Shown: positions 16,884 to 25,516 of the stretch, in pieces
Position numbering within the stretch: position 1 is the stretch's first letter
Layout of the letters: each line of letters begins with the position of its first letter
Source: Comamonas phosphati
Lineage (GTDB): Bacteria; Pseudomonadota; Gammaproteobacteria; Burkholderiales; Burkholderiaceae_C
Direction of reading: 5' to 3'
DNA: 64,000 bases
Assembly: GCF_014637085.1 (NCBI RefSeq)
Contig: NZ_BMEU01000004.1
Span: forward strand, 62,001-126,000
Position numbers and translations under genes: made by a program
Notes under the pieces: generated by a model
Databases searched by the model: none
Seen by the model: the letters and a program-made list of their open reading frames with translations, nothing else
What the model was told of the DNA's origin: nothing

Positions 16884-17162
16884 TCACCGAGCAATACCGG
16901 GGAATGCAGCGCGGATCTTGAGGAAGAAGTATTCCTGATCCCGGTACCCATGGCGTCCCAGCCACGGCAGCCCGGGGCCATTGCAGCGCTCGTACCCAAC
17001 CCGGCGCCGAGGTCGGTATAAAACCACCCGGTACTCGAGCAGCGGCAGATCGCGGACCCGCCGAATGGTTGTCTCGCGGATGCGCTGGCCGCGCTACGAA
17101 CCATGCATGACCTTGCCCACGGCCTTCGGAGGCAGCGGCAACGTGCGGCGGTCCACCGAATT
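16884..17162 (-). pseudogene. decayed transposase fragment (ISL3-like zinc-binding region)
   Basis: This fills most of a 329-base gap without an intact gene. On the minus strand one frame gives a 69-residue segment after an in-frame stop at 17094-17096. It contains TTIRRVRDLPLLEYRVVLYR followed by PRRRVGYERCNGPGLPWLGR, the pattern of the N-terminal region of ISL3 (IS204/IS1001/IS1165) transposases: a VRDLP strand, a basic stretch, then Cys. Both ends are missing and no terminal repeats are visible. The family assignment is from memory of the motif and is moderately certain; that the sequence is broken is clear. Confidence 0.5.
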
Positions 17163-17200
17163 CAACGATGAACCAAGATTTTGCGAGATATAACCCAACC

Positions 17201-18145
17201 ATGAAACCTGTTCTGCTGGTCCTCAATTTCCAGACCGAAGCCCATTTGCACCAGATGGCGCAGAGCTTTCCCGATTTCGATGTGGTCTACGCGCCCGATG
17301 CCGATCAGGCCGAAGCCGCGATTGCCGGGCACGGCGCGCGCGTGCGCAGCGTCTGCACCATTGGCGCCACGGGCCTGTCGGCCGCACAGATGCAGCGCAT
17401 GCCGGCGCTCAGCCTGGTCTGCGCCATGGGTGCGGGCTACGAGAATATCGACGTGGCCTATGCCAGGGCGCACGGCATTGCCGTGGGCAATGGCGTGGGT
17501 ACCAACGACGAGTGCGTGGCCGACCATGCCATGGGCCTGATGATTGCCGCCGTGCGCGGCCTGGTGCGGCTGGACAAGGCGGTGCGCGCGGGTGTCTGGC
17601 GCTCGGCCATGCCGCTGCCGCCCAATGTCTCGGGCAAGCGCCTGGGCATTGTGGGTCTTGGCACCATAGGCGCCAAGATCGCCAGGCGGGCCGCGGCCTT
17701 CGACATGGAGATCGGCTACCACAACCGCCAGCCGCGCGAGGGCGTGGATTACCGTTACTTCGGCGATCTGCTGGCGCTGGCAAGCTGGGCCGACGTGCTG
17801 CTGGTGGCCACGCCCGGCGGCGCCGGCACGCGCCATCTGGTCGGCGCCCAGGTGCTGGAGGCACTGGGCAGCGAGGGCTTTCTGGTCAATATCGCGCGCG
17901 GCTCGGTGGTCGACACGGCTGCGCTGGCCGCCGCCGTGCGCGCGGGCCGCGTGGCCGGTGCGGGCCTCGATGTCTACGAGAGCGAGCCCGAACCGCCGGC
18001 CGAGCTGCTGGACCTCGACGCCGTGGTGCTCACGCCCCATGTGGGCGGCTGGTCGCCCGAGGCGGTGCAGAACTCGGTGGACCGTTTCATCGCCAACATG
18101 CGCAACCATCTGGACGGCAAGCCGCTGGTGTCACCGGTCGGGTGA
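17201..18145 (+). CDS. D-isomer-specific 2-hydroxyacid dehydrogenase
   Basis: A 314-residue NAD(P)-dependent dehydrogenase. The Rossmann motif GLGTIGAKIA is near residue 152. The catalytic triad is visible as Arg in NIARGSVVDT (near 234), Glu in VYESEPEPP (near 262) and His in LTPHVGGWS (near 281). It probably reduces glyoxylate, hydroxypyruvate or another 2-oxoacid. The ATG at 17201 is chosen; an in-frame ATG 11 codons upstream is possible. The gene is transcribed alone, with a terminator 20 bases after the stop. Confidence 0.92.
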   Translation: MKPVLLVLNFQTEAHLHQMAQSFPDFDVVYAPDADQAEAAIAGHGARVRSVCTIGATGLSAAQMQRMPALSLVCAMGAGYENIDVAYARAHGIAVGNGVGTNDECVADHAMGLMIAAVRGLVRLDKAVRAGVWRSAMPLPPNVSGKRLGIVGLGTIGAKIARRAAAFDMEIGYHNRQPREGVDYRYFGDLLALASWADVLLVATPGGAGTRHLVGAQVLEALGSEGFLVNIARGSVVDTAALAAAVRAGRVAGAGLDVYESEPEPPAELLDLDAVVLTPHVGGWSPEAVQNSVDRFIANMRNHLDGKPLVSPVG

Positions 18146-18167
18146 CACGGTCTTGAGCAAACAAATC

Positions 18168-18195
18168 CCCGCCCGGATCGCTCCGGCGGGATTTT
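18168..18195 (+). terminator. intrinsic terminator of the hydroxyacid dehydrogenase gene
   Basis: A strong hairpin CCCGCC(C)GGA / TCCGGCGGG with a TCGC loop is followed by ATTTT. Confidence 0.75.
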
Positions 18196-18227
18196 GCATT
18201 GACGATTGGCACTGCCAACAGCCCATG

Positions 18228-18324
18228 AACTGGTCGCGGCCCAAACCAGGGACACCGAGCAAGAGCCGCCCCGCAGCGAGGGTGTCGTCCCCCTCAGGGG
18301 GAAGCGGCAAAGCTGCTCAGGGGG
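18228..18324 (-). repeat. 3'-UTR repeat element A, copy 2
   Basis: Minus-strand copy starting on the base directly after the dctP stop codon. The covarying stem is GACACC / GGTGTC, plus-strand positions 18281-18286 and 18251-18256. It ends in the CCTGGTTTGGGC block also seen in copies 5 and 9. Confidence 0.85.
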
Positions 18325-19362
18325 TTACTTCTGGCTTGCGGCAATCGCCTTTTCGGCCTTGTCCACCAGGGAGGCGCCGATCTGGCTCTTCCACTTGTCG
18401 AACAAGGGGCGGGTGGCCTTGACGAAGGCTTCGCGCTCGGCGGCATTGGGCGTGGTCACGGTCGCGCCCAGGCCGGCCAAGTCCTTGAGCAGGGGCTTGT
18501 CGGCTTCCACCAGGCCCTTGCGTGCGATGGCGATTTCTTCCTTGGCGGCATCCAGGGCGGCCTGGCGCACGATGGCCTGGTCTTCCTTGGTCCAGCTGTT
18601 CCAGATGTCCTTGTTGACCACGAAGATCAGCGGGTCGTTCATGTAGCCCCACATGGTCATGTACTTCTGGCCCACGGACTGCAGCTTGGCCGCCATGTAG
18701 ACCGAGACCGGGTTCTCCTGGCCGTCCACGGCGCCGCTGGCCATGGCGGGCTGGGCGTCGGCCCAGCTCATCTGCGTGGGGTTGGCGCCGAGGGCCGTGA
18801 AGGTGTCGAGGAACAGCGGCGAGCCCACGACGCGGATCTTCATGCCCTTGAGGTCGGCGGGCGTCTTGATGGGGTGCTTGGAATTGCTGATCTCGCGGTA
18901 GCCGTTCTCGCCCCAGGCCAGCGGCACCACGCCGCCTTTTTCCAGGGTCTTGAAGATTTCCTGGCCCACTTCGCCCTGGGTCACGGCGTCCACGGCCTTG
19001 AAGTTAGGGAACAGAAAGGGCATGGAGAACAGGTTCAGCGACTTGATCTGGGGCGACCAGTTGATGGTCGAGCCCACGGCCATGTCGATCACGCCCTGGC
19101 GCAGCGCGGAGAACTCGCGCGTCTGGTCGCCCTGCACGAGCGAGGTGCCGGGGTAGAGCTTGATGTTGATGCGGCCCTGGGTGCGCTCGCGCACCTTGTC
19201 GGCCCACAGCTCGCCGCCCTTGCCCCAGGGGAAGGCCGTGCCCAGCACCAGGGACATGCGGTATTCGCTCTTGTACTTGGTTTCGGCCATGGCCATGGGG
19301 GAGGCAAAGGCCAGGGCTACCGCGGCCGCCACGGCGGAGGTCAGGAAGGTACGCAGTTTCAT
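18325..19362 (-). CDS. dctP: TRAP transporter substrate-binding protein (DctP family)
   Basis: 345 residues with a Sec signal peptide (cleavage after SPMAMA, about residue 26). The mature protein has the DctP family features GELWADKVRERTQGRINIKL, the Arg-containing GMKIRVVGSPLFLD segment that normally contacts the ligand carboxylate, and the AQPAMASGAVDGQENP helix. It binds an organic anion in the periplasm and hands it to the DctQM membrane complex encoded upstream. Order on this strand is dctQ, dctM, dctP, with repeat A copy 3 in the gap between dctM and dctP. Ligand unknown. Confidence 0.94.
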   Translation of the reverse strand: MKLRTFLTSAVAAAVALAFASPMAMAETKYKSEYRMSLVLGTAFPWGKGGELWADKVRERTQGRINIKLYPGTSLVQGDQTREFSALRQGVIDMAVGSTINWSPQIKSLNLFSMPFLFPNFKAVDAVTQGEVGQEIFKTLEKGGVVPLAWGENGYREISNSKHPIKTPADLKGMKIRVVGSPLFLDTFTALGANPTQMSWADAQPAMASGAVDGQENPVSVYMAAKLQSVGQKYMTMWGYMNDPLIFVVNKDIWNSWTKEDQAIVRQAALDAAKEEIAIARKGLVEADKPLLKDLAGLGATVTTPNAAEREAFVKATRPLFDKWKSQIGASLVDKAEKAIAASQK

Positions 19363-19423
19363 TTGAGATGTCTCCAGGTTGAAAAATGATCCAGTGCGTT
19401 GGTTCGGTGCACAGCCTCGTGGC

Positions 19424-19533
19424 GGGCAGAGCCCAAGCCAGTGACACCGCGCAAGGGCCGCCCCGCCGCGCTGGTGTCGTCTCCCTTTCCCGCAACGCGG
19501 GAGAAGGGGGAAGCGGCAAAGCCGCTCAGGGGG
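19424..19533 (-). repeat. 3'-UTR repeat element A, copy 3
   Basis: It starts on the base after the dctM stop codon on the minus strand. Its first hairpin is GCGGC TTT GCCGC, a paired alternative to GCCGC/GCGGC. The covarying stem is GACACC / GGTGTC, plus-strand positions 19473-19478 and 19443-19448. Confidence 0.85.
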
Positions 19534-20832
19534 TCAATAGCCAAGCTTCGCTGGCAGCCACAGCGCCAGCTGCGGGAAGGCGATCACGGCGATCATGACC
19601 ACGAACATGGCCAGCAGCATCCAGCCGACCCAGCGCACGGTGGACTCCATGCGCACGCCGGCGATGCGGCAGCTGACCATCAGGTTCACGGCCAGCGGCG
19701 GCGTGAACTGGCCCAGCGCCACCTTGAGCGTGAGGATCACGCCGAACCACACGGGGTCCCAGTGGTAGTGGTTCATGATGGGCAGCAGCAGCGGCACGAA
19801 GATCAGGAAGATGGAGATGCCGTCCAGGAACATGCCCACGGTGATCAGCAGCAGGATCAGCAGCCCCAGCACGCCGTACTCGCCGAGGCCGGAATTGACG
19901 ATGGCATTGGCCACCGGATCGATCACGCCCAGCGTGGACAGCGAGAAGGCGAAGATGCCGGCCAGCGAGACCACGATCAGGATCACGGCCGACAGCTCGC
20001 CCGCCTCGCGCAGAATGGTGAACAGGTCGCGCACCTTGATCGTGCGGTGGATGCACATGCCCACGAACAGGCCGTAGAACACGGCGACCACGGCGGCCTC
20101 GGTGGGCGTGAACCAGCCCATGCGCATGCCGCCCAGGATCAGCACGGGTGCGGCCAGGCCCCAGGCCGCTTCCTTGAGGCTTTTCCAGAACGGCGGGCGC
20201 GGCATGGAGGCTTCGAGCGCGCCCATCTTGTGCTTGCGTGCCATCCACACGGCGGGCACGATCAGCGCCACGCCGGCCAGCACGCCGGGTACCATGCCGG
20301 CCGCGAACAGCGCGGGCACCGAGGCGCCGGGCACCAGCACCGAGTAGATGATGAAGGCCACCGAGGGCGGAATCAGGATGTCCGTCGCCGCGGCGGCACC
20401 GACCACGCTGGCCGAGAAGCTCTTGGGGTAGCCGGCGCGGCTCATGGCCGCGATCATCACGCCGCCCACGGCCGCGGCATTGGCCGGGCCGGAGCCGGAG
20501 ATGCCGCCCAGGAACATGGCCACGGCAATTGCCACCAGCGGCAGCATGCCGGGGCCGCGGCCCACGATGGCGACGGCAAAGTTCACCAGCCGCAGCGCCA
20601 CGCCCGAGCGATCGAAGATGGAGCCCACGAGCACGAACATGGGAATGGCCAGCAGCGGGTACTTGCCCAGGCCGGCGTAGAAATTCTGCGGCACGGCCAG
20701 CAGGCCGAACCATTGGGCATCGGCGTTGGCCAGCGCGATGGCGGTGGCGCCGGCCAGGCCCAGGGCCGCGCCGATGGGCACGCCCACGAACATCAGGCCC
20801 AGAAAGGCGACGAACAGCAAGGTGGCGATCAT
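19534..20832 (-). CDS. dctM: TRAP transporter large permease (DctM family)
   Basis: A 432-residue, about 12-helix membrane protein that carries the sodium-driven transport pathway. The start MIATLLFVAFLGLMFVGVPIG is the family N-terminus. GGISGSGPANAAAVGGVMI and the later GMFLDGISIFLIF are the paired conserved loops. GCAAGGAGGCCGC places a strong ribosome site before the ATG at 20832, which overlaps the dctQ stop (ATGA). It works with DctQ and DctP. Confidence 0.94.
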   Translation of the reverse strand: MIATLLFVAFLGLMFVGVPIGAALGLAGATAIALANADAQWFGLLAVPQNFYAGLGKYPLLAIPMFVLVGSIFDRSGVALRLVNFAVAIVGRGPGMLPLVAIAVAMFLGGISGSGPANAAAVGGVMIAAMSRAGYPKSFSASVVGAAAATDILIPPSVAFIIYSVLVPGASVPALFAAGMVPGVLAGVALIVPAVWMARKHKMGALEASMPRPPFWKSLKEAAWGLAAPVLILGGMRMGWFTPTEAAVVAVFYGLFVGMCIHRTIKVRDLFTILREAGELSAVILIVVSLAGIFAFSLSTLGVIDPVANAIVNSGLGEYGVLGLLILLLITVGMFLDGISIFLIFVPLLLPIMNHYHWDPVWFGVILTLKVALGQFTPPLAVNLMVSCRIAGVRMESTVRWVGWMLLAMFVVMIAVIAFPQLALWLPAKLGY

Positions 20833-21476
20833 GCGGCCTCCTTGCTGTGGTCTTTCTTTGCCGCCGGGCCGCCCCAAGGTAAAGAGTCGCCCCCCTGGGG
20901 GGCAGCGCCTGCACGCAGTGAGGGAGTGTGGGGGCCATTTTCCACGGGTTCGTCGGGGAAGGCGCCGGGCCTGCCCTGGCGGATGAACAGGCCGATGGCG
21001 CGCACCGTGATCAGCGCCGCGACCACCGGCAGCCAGACCGAGTACCACCACTGCGGCACGCCGATGCCGGGCGAGGTTTCCTCGAAGCGGAAATCGTCCC
21101 AGACCACGCGCACGCTGAGCACGGCAATCAGCGCGAACAGCAGCGCCACCATCAGCGAGCCGAAGCGTGCCAGCGCCTTGCGGCGCGCGGCCGAGCCGCT
21201 GTCGGAAAAGAATTCGATGCGGATGTGCTGGTCGCGGGCGACCGCGGCCGAGCCGGCCACCAGGGCCAGCAGAATCATCAGGAAGACCGAAATCTCTTCG
21301 GTCCAGGCAAACGAGGAATTGGTGAAATAGCGCACCAGCACGTTGGCAAAGGTGATCAGGGCCAGGGCGGCCATGATGATCACCGTGAGCCAGTCTTCGA
21401 TGCGCAGCGAGCGGGGTTCATCCGGGCGCGTGCCTGGGTCGGCAGCACCGTCGGTCTCGGGTGGAGTGGGGGACAT
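20829..21476 (-). CDS. dctQ: TRAP transporter small permease (DctQ family)
   Basis: A 215-residue four-helix membrane protein. Helices are at about 30-50, 63-83, 103-125 and 143-165, with the family segment FTNSSFAWTEEISVFLMI and the AAVARDQHIRIEFF motif. It stabilises the DctM subunit and receives DctP. It is unusual in a C-terminal tail of roughly 35 residues after the last helix (about 178-215, Pro/Gly/Ala-rich). That tail is encoded by a copy of intergenic repeat B, so the reading frame has run into the repeat. The stop overlaps the dctM start. Confidence 0.92.
   Translation of the reverse strand: MSPTPPETDGAADPGTRPDEPRSLRIEDWLTVIIMAALALITFANVLVRYFTNSSFAWTEEISVFLMILLALVAGSAAVARDQHIRIEFFSDSGSAARRKALARFGSLMVALLFALIAVLSVRVVWDDFRFEETSPGIGVPQWWYSVWLPVVAALITVRAIGLFIRQGRPGAFPDEPVENGPHTPSLRAGAAPQGGDSLPWGGPAAKKDHSKEAA
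20861..20937 (-). repeat. intergenic repeat B, copy 2 (inside the dctQ reading frame)
   Basis: On the minus strand the CCCCACACTCCC, GCGCTGCCCCCC and CTTGGGGCGGCCCGGCGG blocks align with copy 1 at 9071-9147. Here they are translated as the last residues of DctQ rather than lying after its stop. Confidence 0.7.
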
Positions 21477-21716
21477 GGACGCGGGAAGTCAGAAAAACAC
21501 ACATGGACAAATGCAGTCTCTCTACCGCCGCGGCGTTGTGCACCGTGAGGCGTGGAGATCGTCAATACGTTCTTGGAACATCGGTGGATGTGAGCAAATA
21601 TTATCAAGGTATCTATGTCGCAAGGCAGGCATCGGATTGCAGGCATTCCCCTAGCTTCCTTTATTGGAGCGTGGCGCGGGGCGGTCAGGGCCCAGGGCAG
21701 CGGATAATGAGCACCC

Positions 21717-22667
21717 ATGGAAACCAAATGGCTTGAAGATTTCGTCAGCCTGGCCGAAACGCGCAGTTTCAGCCGCTCGGCCCAGTTGCGCCATGTGACG
21801 CAGCCCGCGTTCTCGCGCCGCATCCAGGCGCTGGAGGCCTGGGCCGGCACGGACCTGGTCGATAGAAGCTCCTACCCCACGCGCCTCACGCCCGCGGGCA
21901 AGACCATGTACGAGCAGGCGCTGGAGATGCTGCAGTCGCTGCAGAGCACGCGCAGCATGTTGCGCGCCCACGTCAGCGCGGGCAAGGACATGGTGGGTTT
22001 TGCGGTGCCGCATACGCTGGCCTTCACTTTTTTCCCGACCTGGGTGTCGGCCGTGCACGAGAAGTTCGGCTCGTTCCGCAGCCGCCTGTTCGCGCTCAAT
22101 GTGCACGACGCGGTCATGCGCCTGGTCGAAGGCGGCTGCGATCTGCTGATTGCCTACTACCACCCGTCCCAGCCTTTTCAGCTGGATCCTGCGCGCTATG
22201 AAATGGTGAGCTTGGGGCTGGAGGTGCTGGCACCGTACTCCAAGCCCGATGCCGACGGCAAGCCCATCTACAAGCTGCCGGGCCGCCAGGGCCAGCCCTT
22301 GCCCTATCTGGGCTATGCAGCGGGCGCCTACCTGGGCCGCGTGACCGAGCTCATCCTCAAGGAGGCCGCGGAAGCCGTGCACCTGGAGCGCGTGTACGAG
22401 ACCGACATGGCCGAAGGTCTGAAGGCCATGGTGCTCGAAGGCCATGGCGTGGCCTTCCTGCCCTACAGCGCCGTGCGCGCGGAGCTGGAGAACGGCCGCC
22501 TCGTGAGCGCCGTGCCCGAAGGCATGGCGGGCTTCAGGATGGACATGGAAGTGCGCGCCTATCGCGAAAAGCCCGCCAGCGATGCCTCCCTGGGCGGGGC
22601 TGCCGCGCTGTGGAACTTCCTCAAGGAACAGGGGGCAAGCGCCACCGGCGATGCCAAGGCGGCCTGA
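21717..22667 (+). CDS. LysR family transcriptional regulator (HypT/YjiE-like)
   Basis: 316 residues. The N-terminus METKWLEDFVSLAETRSFSR followed by VTQPAFSRRIQALE closely resembles the HypT (YjiE) branch of LysR proteins. The remainder is an effector-binding domain. It is divergent from dctQMP across a 240-base gap, the usual layout for a LysR protein controlling the neighbouring transporter. A hypochlorite-sensing role as in E. coli HypT is not implied by the sequence. The short gap holds no convincing LysR box that I could pick out. Confidence 0.9.
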   Translation: METKWLEDFVSLAETRSFSRSAQLRHVTQPAFSRRIQALEAWAGTDLVDRSSYPTRLTPAGKTMYEQALEMLQSLQSTRSMLRAHVSAGKDMVGFAVPHTLAFTFFPTWVSAVHEKFGSFRSRLFALNVHDAVMRLVEGGCDLLIAYYHPSQPFQLDPARYEMVSLGLEVLAPYSKPDADGKPIYKLPGRQGQPLPYLGYAAGAYLGRVTELILKEAAEAVHLERVYETDMAEGLKAMVLEGHGVAFLPYSAVRAELENGRLVSAVPEGMAGFRMDMEVRAYREKPASDASLGGAAALWNFLKEQGASATGDAKAA

Positions 22668-22682
22668 GCGGCCCGAACCATG

Positions 22683-22716
22683 AACAACAAGGGGCCGTCA
22701 GCGGCCCCTTGTTGTT
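22683..22716 (+). terminator. strong intrinsic terminator of the LysR gene
   Basis: A perfect 15-base-pair stem, AACAACAAGGGGCCG / CGGCCCCTTGTTGTT with a four-base loop, lies 16 bases after the stop codon. Symmetry makes it effective from both sides. Confidence 0.85.
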
Positions 22717-22821
22717 GCGCACGGCCCTGGGTCATGGGCGTGCTTTCATCGACTGTTATGCTCAGGGTTAATACCTAATATGCAAGTTGTGCATAAGGCC
22801 TTTTGCGATCGGCATTGGCTA

Positions 22822-22835
22822 TTTCACCGGTGAAA
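22822..22835. promoter_or_regulatory. palindromes in the gltI leader region
   Basis: The 382-base gap before gltI holds, after the terminator, a perfect 14-base palindrome TTTCACCGGTGAAA here and a smaller ATGCA-N5-TGCAT at 22780-22794. A TTGACA at 22883-22888 could be a -35 box, but no convincing -10 box follows at normal spacing. The rest shows no gene. The palindromes are candidate regulator sites for the transporter operon. Confidence 0.4.
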
Positions 22836-23049
22836 GCATTAGAGTTCGCACCTCGCTAACAGAATTGATAGCAAAAATGTGGTTGACACGACCCATGCAG
22901 GCGGCAGAGTAGGTGTTTGCACTTGCGCAGCTTCCGTTTGCAAGATTGGACAATGTCAACAGTTTTGCCCAGTGATGACGTTTTTGCCCACAAGGCCGTC
23001 CGCTGTGGAATAACAGGATGTTTTCTATCCTTACCATCAGGAGATTCAT

Positions 23050-23949
23050 ATGAAGAAGCATTTGTTGGCCATCGCCGTGACGGCCCTGGCGGCGGGCAGC
23101 GTGTTTGCCCAGGCCAATGACACCTTGGCCAAGATCAAGTCCACCGGCAGCGTGACTTTCGGCGTGCGTGAATCCTCCGGCCTCGGCTATACGCTGGGCA
23201 ACGGCAAGTACGTGGGCTTCCACACCGAGATGGGCGAGCACATCCTGCATGACATCCAGAAGCAGCTGGGCCTGGCCAAGATGGACATCAAGTACCAGCC
23301 CGTGACGTCGCAGAACCGCATTCCCCTGGTGCAGAACGGCACCGTGGACATCGAGTGCGGCTCCACCACCAACAACCTGTCCCGCCAGAAGGATGCCGCC
23401 TTCGCCTACACCACCTACGTGGAAGAAGTGCGCATCGCCACCCGCGCCAATTCCGGCATCCACAGCATCAAGGACCTGAACGGCAAGACGCTGGTGACCA
23501 CCACCGGCACGACTTCCGTGCAGACCCTGCGCAAGAACAAGCGCGCCGACGGCCTGACCTTCAAGGAGGTCATGGGCAAGGACCACGCCGACAGCTTCCT
23601 GATGCTGGAAACCGGCCGTGCCGACGCCTTCATCATGGACGGATCCATCCTGGCCGCCAACATCTCCAAGTCCAAGAACCCCAACGACTTCAAGATCGTG
23701 GGCGAAGTGCTGTCGGTGGAGCCCATCGCCTGCATGATGCGCAAGGACGACCCCGCCTTCAAGAAGGCCGTCGACGATTCCATCGCGCGCCAGATCAAGG
23801 ACGGCTCGCTCGCCAAGCTGTACGACAAGTGGTTCATGCAGCCCATTCCTCCCAACAACGTGAAGATCGGCCTGCCGCTGTCGGAAGCCACCAAGGAAGC
23901 CTGGGCGCATCCCAACGACAAGCCCATGGAATCCTACGAGAACAAGTAA
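23050..23949 (+). CDS. gltI: glutamate/aspartate ABC transporter substrate-binding protein
   Basis: 299 residues with a Sec signal peptide ending in GSVFA (near residue 20). Family 3 binding-protein features are GVRESSGLGYTLGNGKYVGF, the DIECGSTTNNLSRQK segment (ligand contacts) and GRADAFIMDGSILAA. It captures glutamate/aspartate in the periplasm for the GltJKL complex encoded next. AGGAG precedes the ATG. A hairpin terminator between this gene and gltJ probably gives the binding protein a higher expression level than the membrane subunits. Confidence 0.93.
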   Translation: MKKHLLAIAVTALAAGSVFAQANDTLAKIKSTGSVTFGVRESSGLGYTLGNGKYVGFHTEMGEHILHDIQKQLGLAKMDIKYQPVTSQNRIPLVQNGTVDIECGSTTNNLSRQKDAAFAYTTYVEEVRIATRANSGIHSIKDLNGKTLVTTTGTTSVQTLRKNKRADGLTFKEVMGKDHADSFLMLETGRADAFIMDGSILAANISKSKNPNDFKIVGEVLSVEPIACMMRKDDPAFKKAVDDSIARQIKDGSLAKLYDKWFMQPIPPNNVKIGLPLSEATKEAWAHPNDKPMESYENK

Positions 23950-23966
23950 GTCCTCTTTAGAGGCAC

Positions 23967-24003
23967 CGCCCCTTCTGCCATGCGGTCTGAAGGGGCGTTT
24001 TTG
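23967..24003 (+). terminator. attenuating terminator between gltI and gltJ
   Basis: CGCCCCTTC / GAAGGGGCG (nine base pairs, 13-base loop) is followed by TTTTTG. Its place inside the operon suggests partial termination. Confidence 0.75.
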
Positions 24004-24064
24004 TTGTGAGGGCACGCAATTGCTGGGTGCCGCTCCAAAGATCAAGATTTAAAGAGGTGCTCGT

Positions 24065-24817
24065 ATGAGCTGGGATTGGCAGGTGTTTTGCCAGGACACC
24101 ATTACCCAAGAGGTCGCGCAGAGCTGTTTCGGCAAGAACGGCGACACCACCTACCTGGACTGGATGCTGTCCGCCTGGGGGTGGACGGTCTCCGTATCGC
24201 TGTTGTCATTGCTGGTGGCGCTCATCCTGGGGGCGATCGTCGGCACGTTGCGCACGCTGCCGGATCGGCCGTGGATCGTGCGGCTGGGCAATGCCTGGGT
24301 GGAACTGTTCCGCAATATTCCGCTGCTGGTGCAGATCTTCGTCTGGTATCACGTGATTCCGTCGATCTTTCCGGCGCTCAAGAGAGTCGATGCCTTCGTG
24401 CTCGTGGTGCTCGCCATCGGCCTGTTCACTTCGGCGCGTATCGCCGAGCAGGTCCGCTCCGGCATCCAGGCCTTGCCGCGCGGCCAGCGCCATGCCGGCA
24501 TGGCCATGGGCTTTACCACGTTCCAGACCTACCGCTATGTGCTGCTGCCGATGGCGTTTCGCATCATCATCCCGCCGCTGACCAGCGAGTCGATGAACGT
24601 GTTCAAGAATTCGTCGGTGGCGTTCGCCGTTTCTGTGGCCGAACTCACCATGTTTGCCATGCAGGCACAGGAGGAAACCGCGCGCGGCGTCGAGGTCTAT
24701 CTCGCCGTGACGGCCCTTTATGTGATTTCTGCTCTCGCCATCAACCGCATCATGGCCTTCATTGAAAAGCGTTCGCGGGTTCCCGGTCTGATCGCGGCCA
24801 GCGGTGGAGGTCACTGA
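24065..24817 (+). CDS. gltJ: glutamate/aspartate ABC transporter permease GltJ
   Basis: A 250-residue inner-membrane permease of the His/Glu/Gln family. About five helices are predicted. NAWVELFRNIPLLVQIFVWY and the EAA-type loop around GIQALPRGQRHAGMAMGF (about 136-153) dock onto the ATPase. AAAGAGGTG precedes the ATG at 24065. Only two bases separate its stop from gltK, so the two permeases are made together and form the heterodimeric channel. Confidence 0.93.
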   Translation: MSWDWQVFCQDTITQEVAQSCFGKNGDTTYLDWMLSAWGWTVSVSLLSLLVALILGAIVGTLRTLPDRPWIVRLGNAWVELFRNIPLLVQIFVWYHVIPSIFPALKRVDAFVLVVLAIGLFTSARIAEQVRSGIQALPRGQRHAGMAMGFTTFQTYRYVLLPMAFRIIIPPLTSESMNVFKNSSVAFAVSVAELTMFAMQAQEETARGVEVYLAVTALYVISALAINRIMAFIEKRSRVPGLIAASGGGH

Positions 24818-24819
24818 AA

Positions 24820-25491
24820 ATGGATCTGCATCTCGATTGGTCATTCTTTTCCTGGGACCTGTTCAGCAACTATGTCTGGAAAGGCCTGAAGTACAGCGTC
24901 CTGCTGACCGTGATCGCCACGGCTGGCGGCATTTTCTTCGGCACGCTGCTGGCGCTGATGCGCCTGTCGGGCAAGAAGGCGCTGGTGCTTCCCGCCACCA
25001 TCTACGTGAACGGCATGCGCTCGATTCCGCTGGTGATGGTGATCCTGTGGTTCTTCCTGCTGGTGCCGATGATCATCGGCGAGCCCATCGGCGCGGAGAC
25101 CTCGGCCATCGTCACCTTCGTGGCGTTCGAGGCGGCCTACTTCTCCGAGATCATGCGCGCCGGCATCCAGTCCATCCCGCGCGGCCAGGTCTTCGCGGGC
25201 CAGGCCCTGGGCATGACCTACGGCCAGAACATGCGCCTCGTGGTGCTGCCCCAGGCCTTCCGCAACATGCTGCCCGTGCTGCTGACGCAGACCATCATCC
25301 TGTTCCAGGACACTTCGCTGGTCTACGCCATCGGCGCCTACGACATGCTCAAGGGCTTCGACATCGCCGGCAAGAATTTCGGCCGCCCCGTGGAGTCCTA
25401 CCTCACGGCTGCCGTGACCTACTTCGTGATCTGCTATGCGCTGTCGTGGTTCGTCAAGCGCCTGCATAAAAAAATCGCCATTATTCGATGA
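24820..25491 (+). CDS. gltK: glutamate/aspartate ABC transporter permease GltK
   Basis: 223 residues, the partner permease of GltJ. YVNGMRSIPLVMVILWFFLL and the EAA loop GIQSIPRGQVFAGQALGM (about 122-139) are family hallmarks. It has about five membrane helices. The start overlaps the gltJ region with only two bases between, indicating coupled translation. The ATPase gene follows after 25 bases. Confidence 0.93.
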   Translation: MDLHLDWSFFSWDLFSNYVWKGLKYSVLLTVIATAGGIFFGTLLALMRLSGKKALVLPATIYVNGMRSIPLVMVILWFFLLVPMIIGEPIGAETSAIVTFVAFEAAYFSEIMRAGIQSIPRGQVFAGQALGMTYGQNMRLVVLPQAFRNMLPVLLTQTIILFQDTSLVYAIGAYDMLKGFDIAGKNFGRPVESYLTAAVTYFVICYALSWFVKRLHKKIAIIR

Positions 25492-25516
25492 GCCTGCTTC
25501 CGTTTGAGGAATTGCA

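Noticed and set aside
19399-21330. A 643-codon plus-strand frame opposite dctM
   Set aside because: It is antisense to an unmistakable TRAP permease and has shadow-frame composition.
22883-22911. Sigma-70 promoter for gltI at the TTGACA
   Set aside because: The -35 match is perfect but no acceptable -10 box lies 15-19 bases downstream, so it is mentioned only as a possibility.
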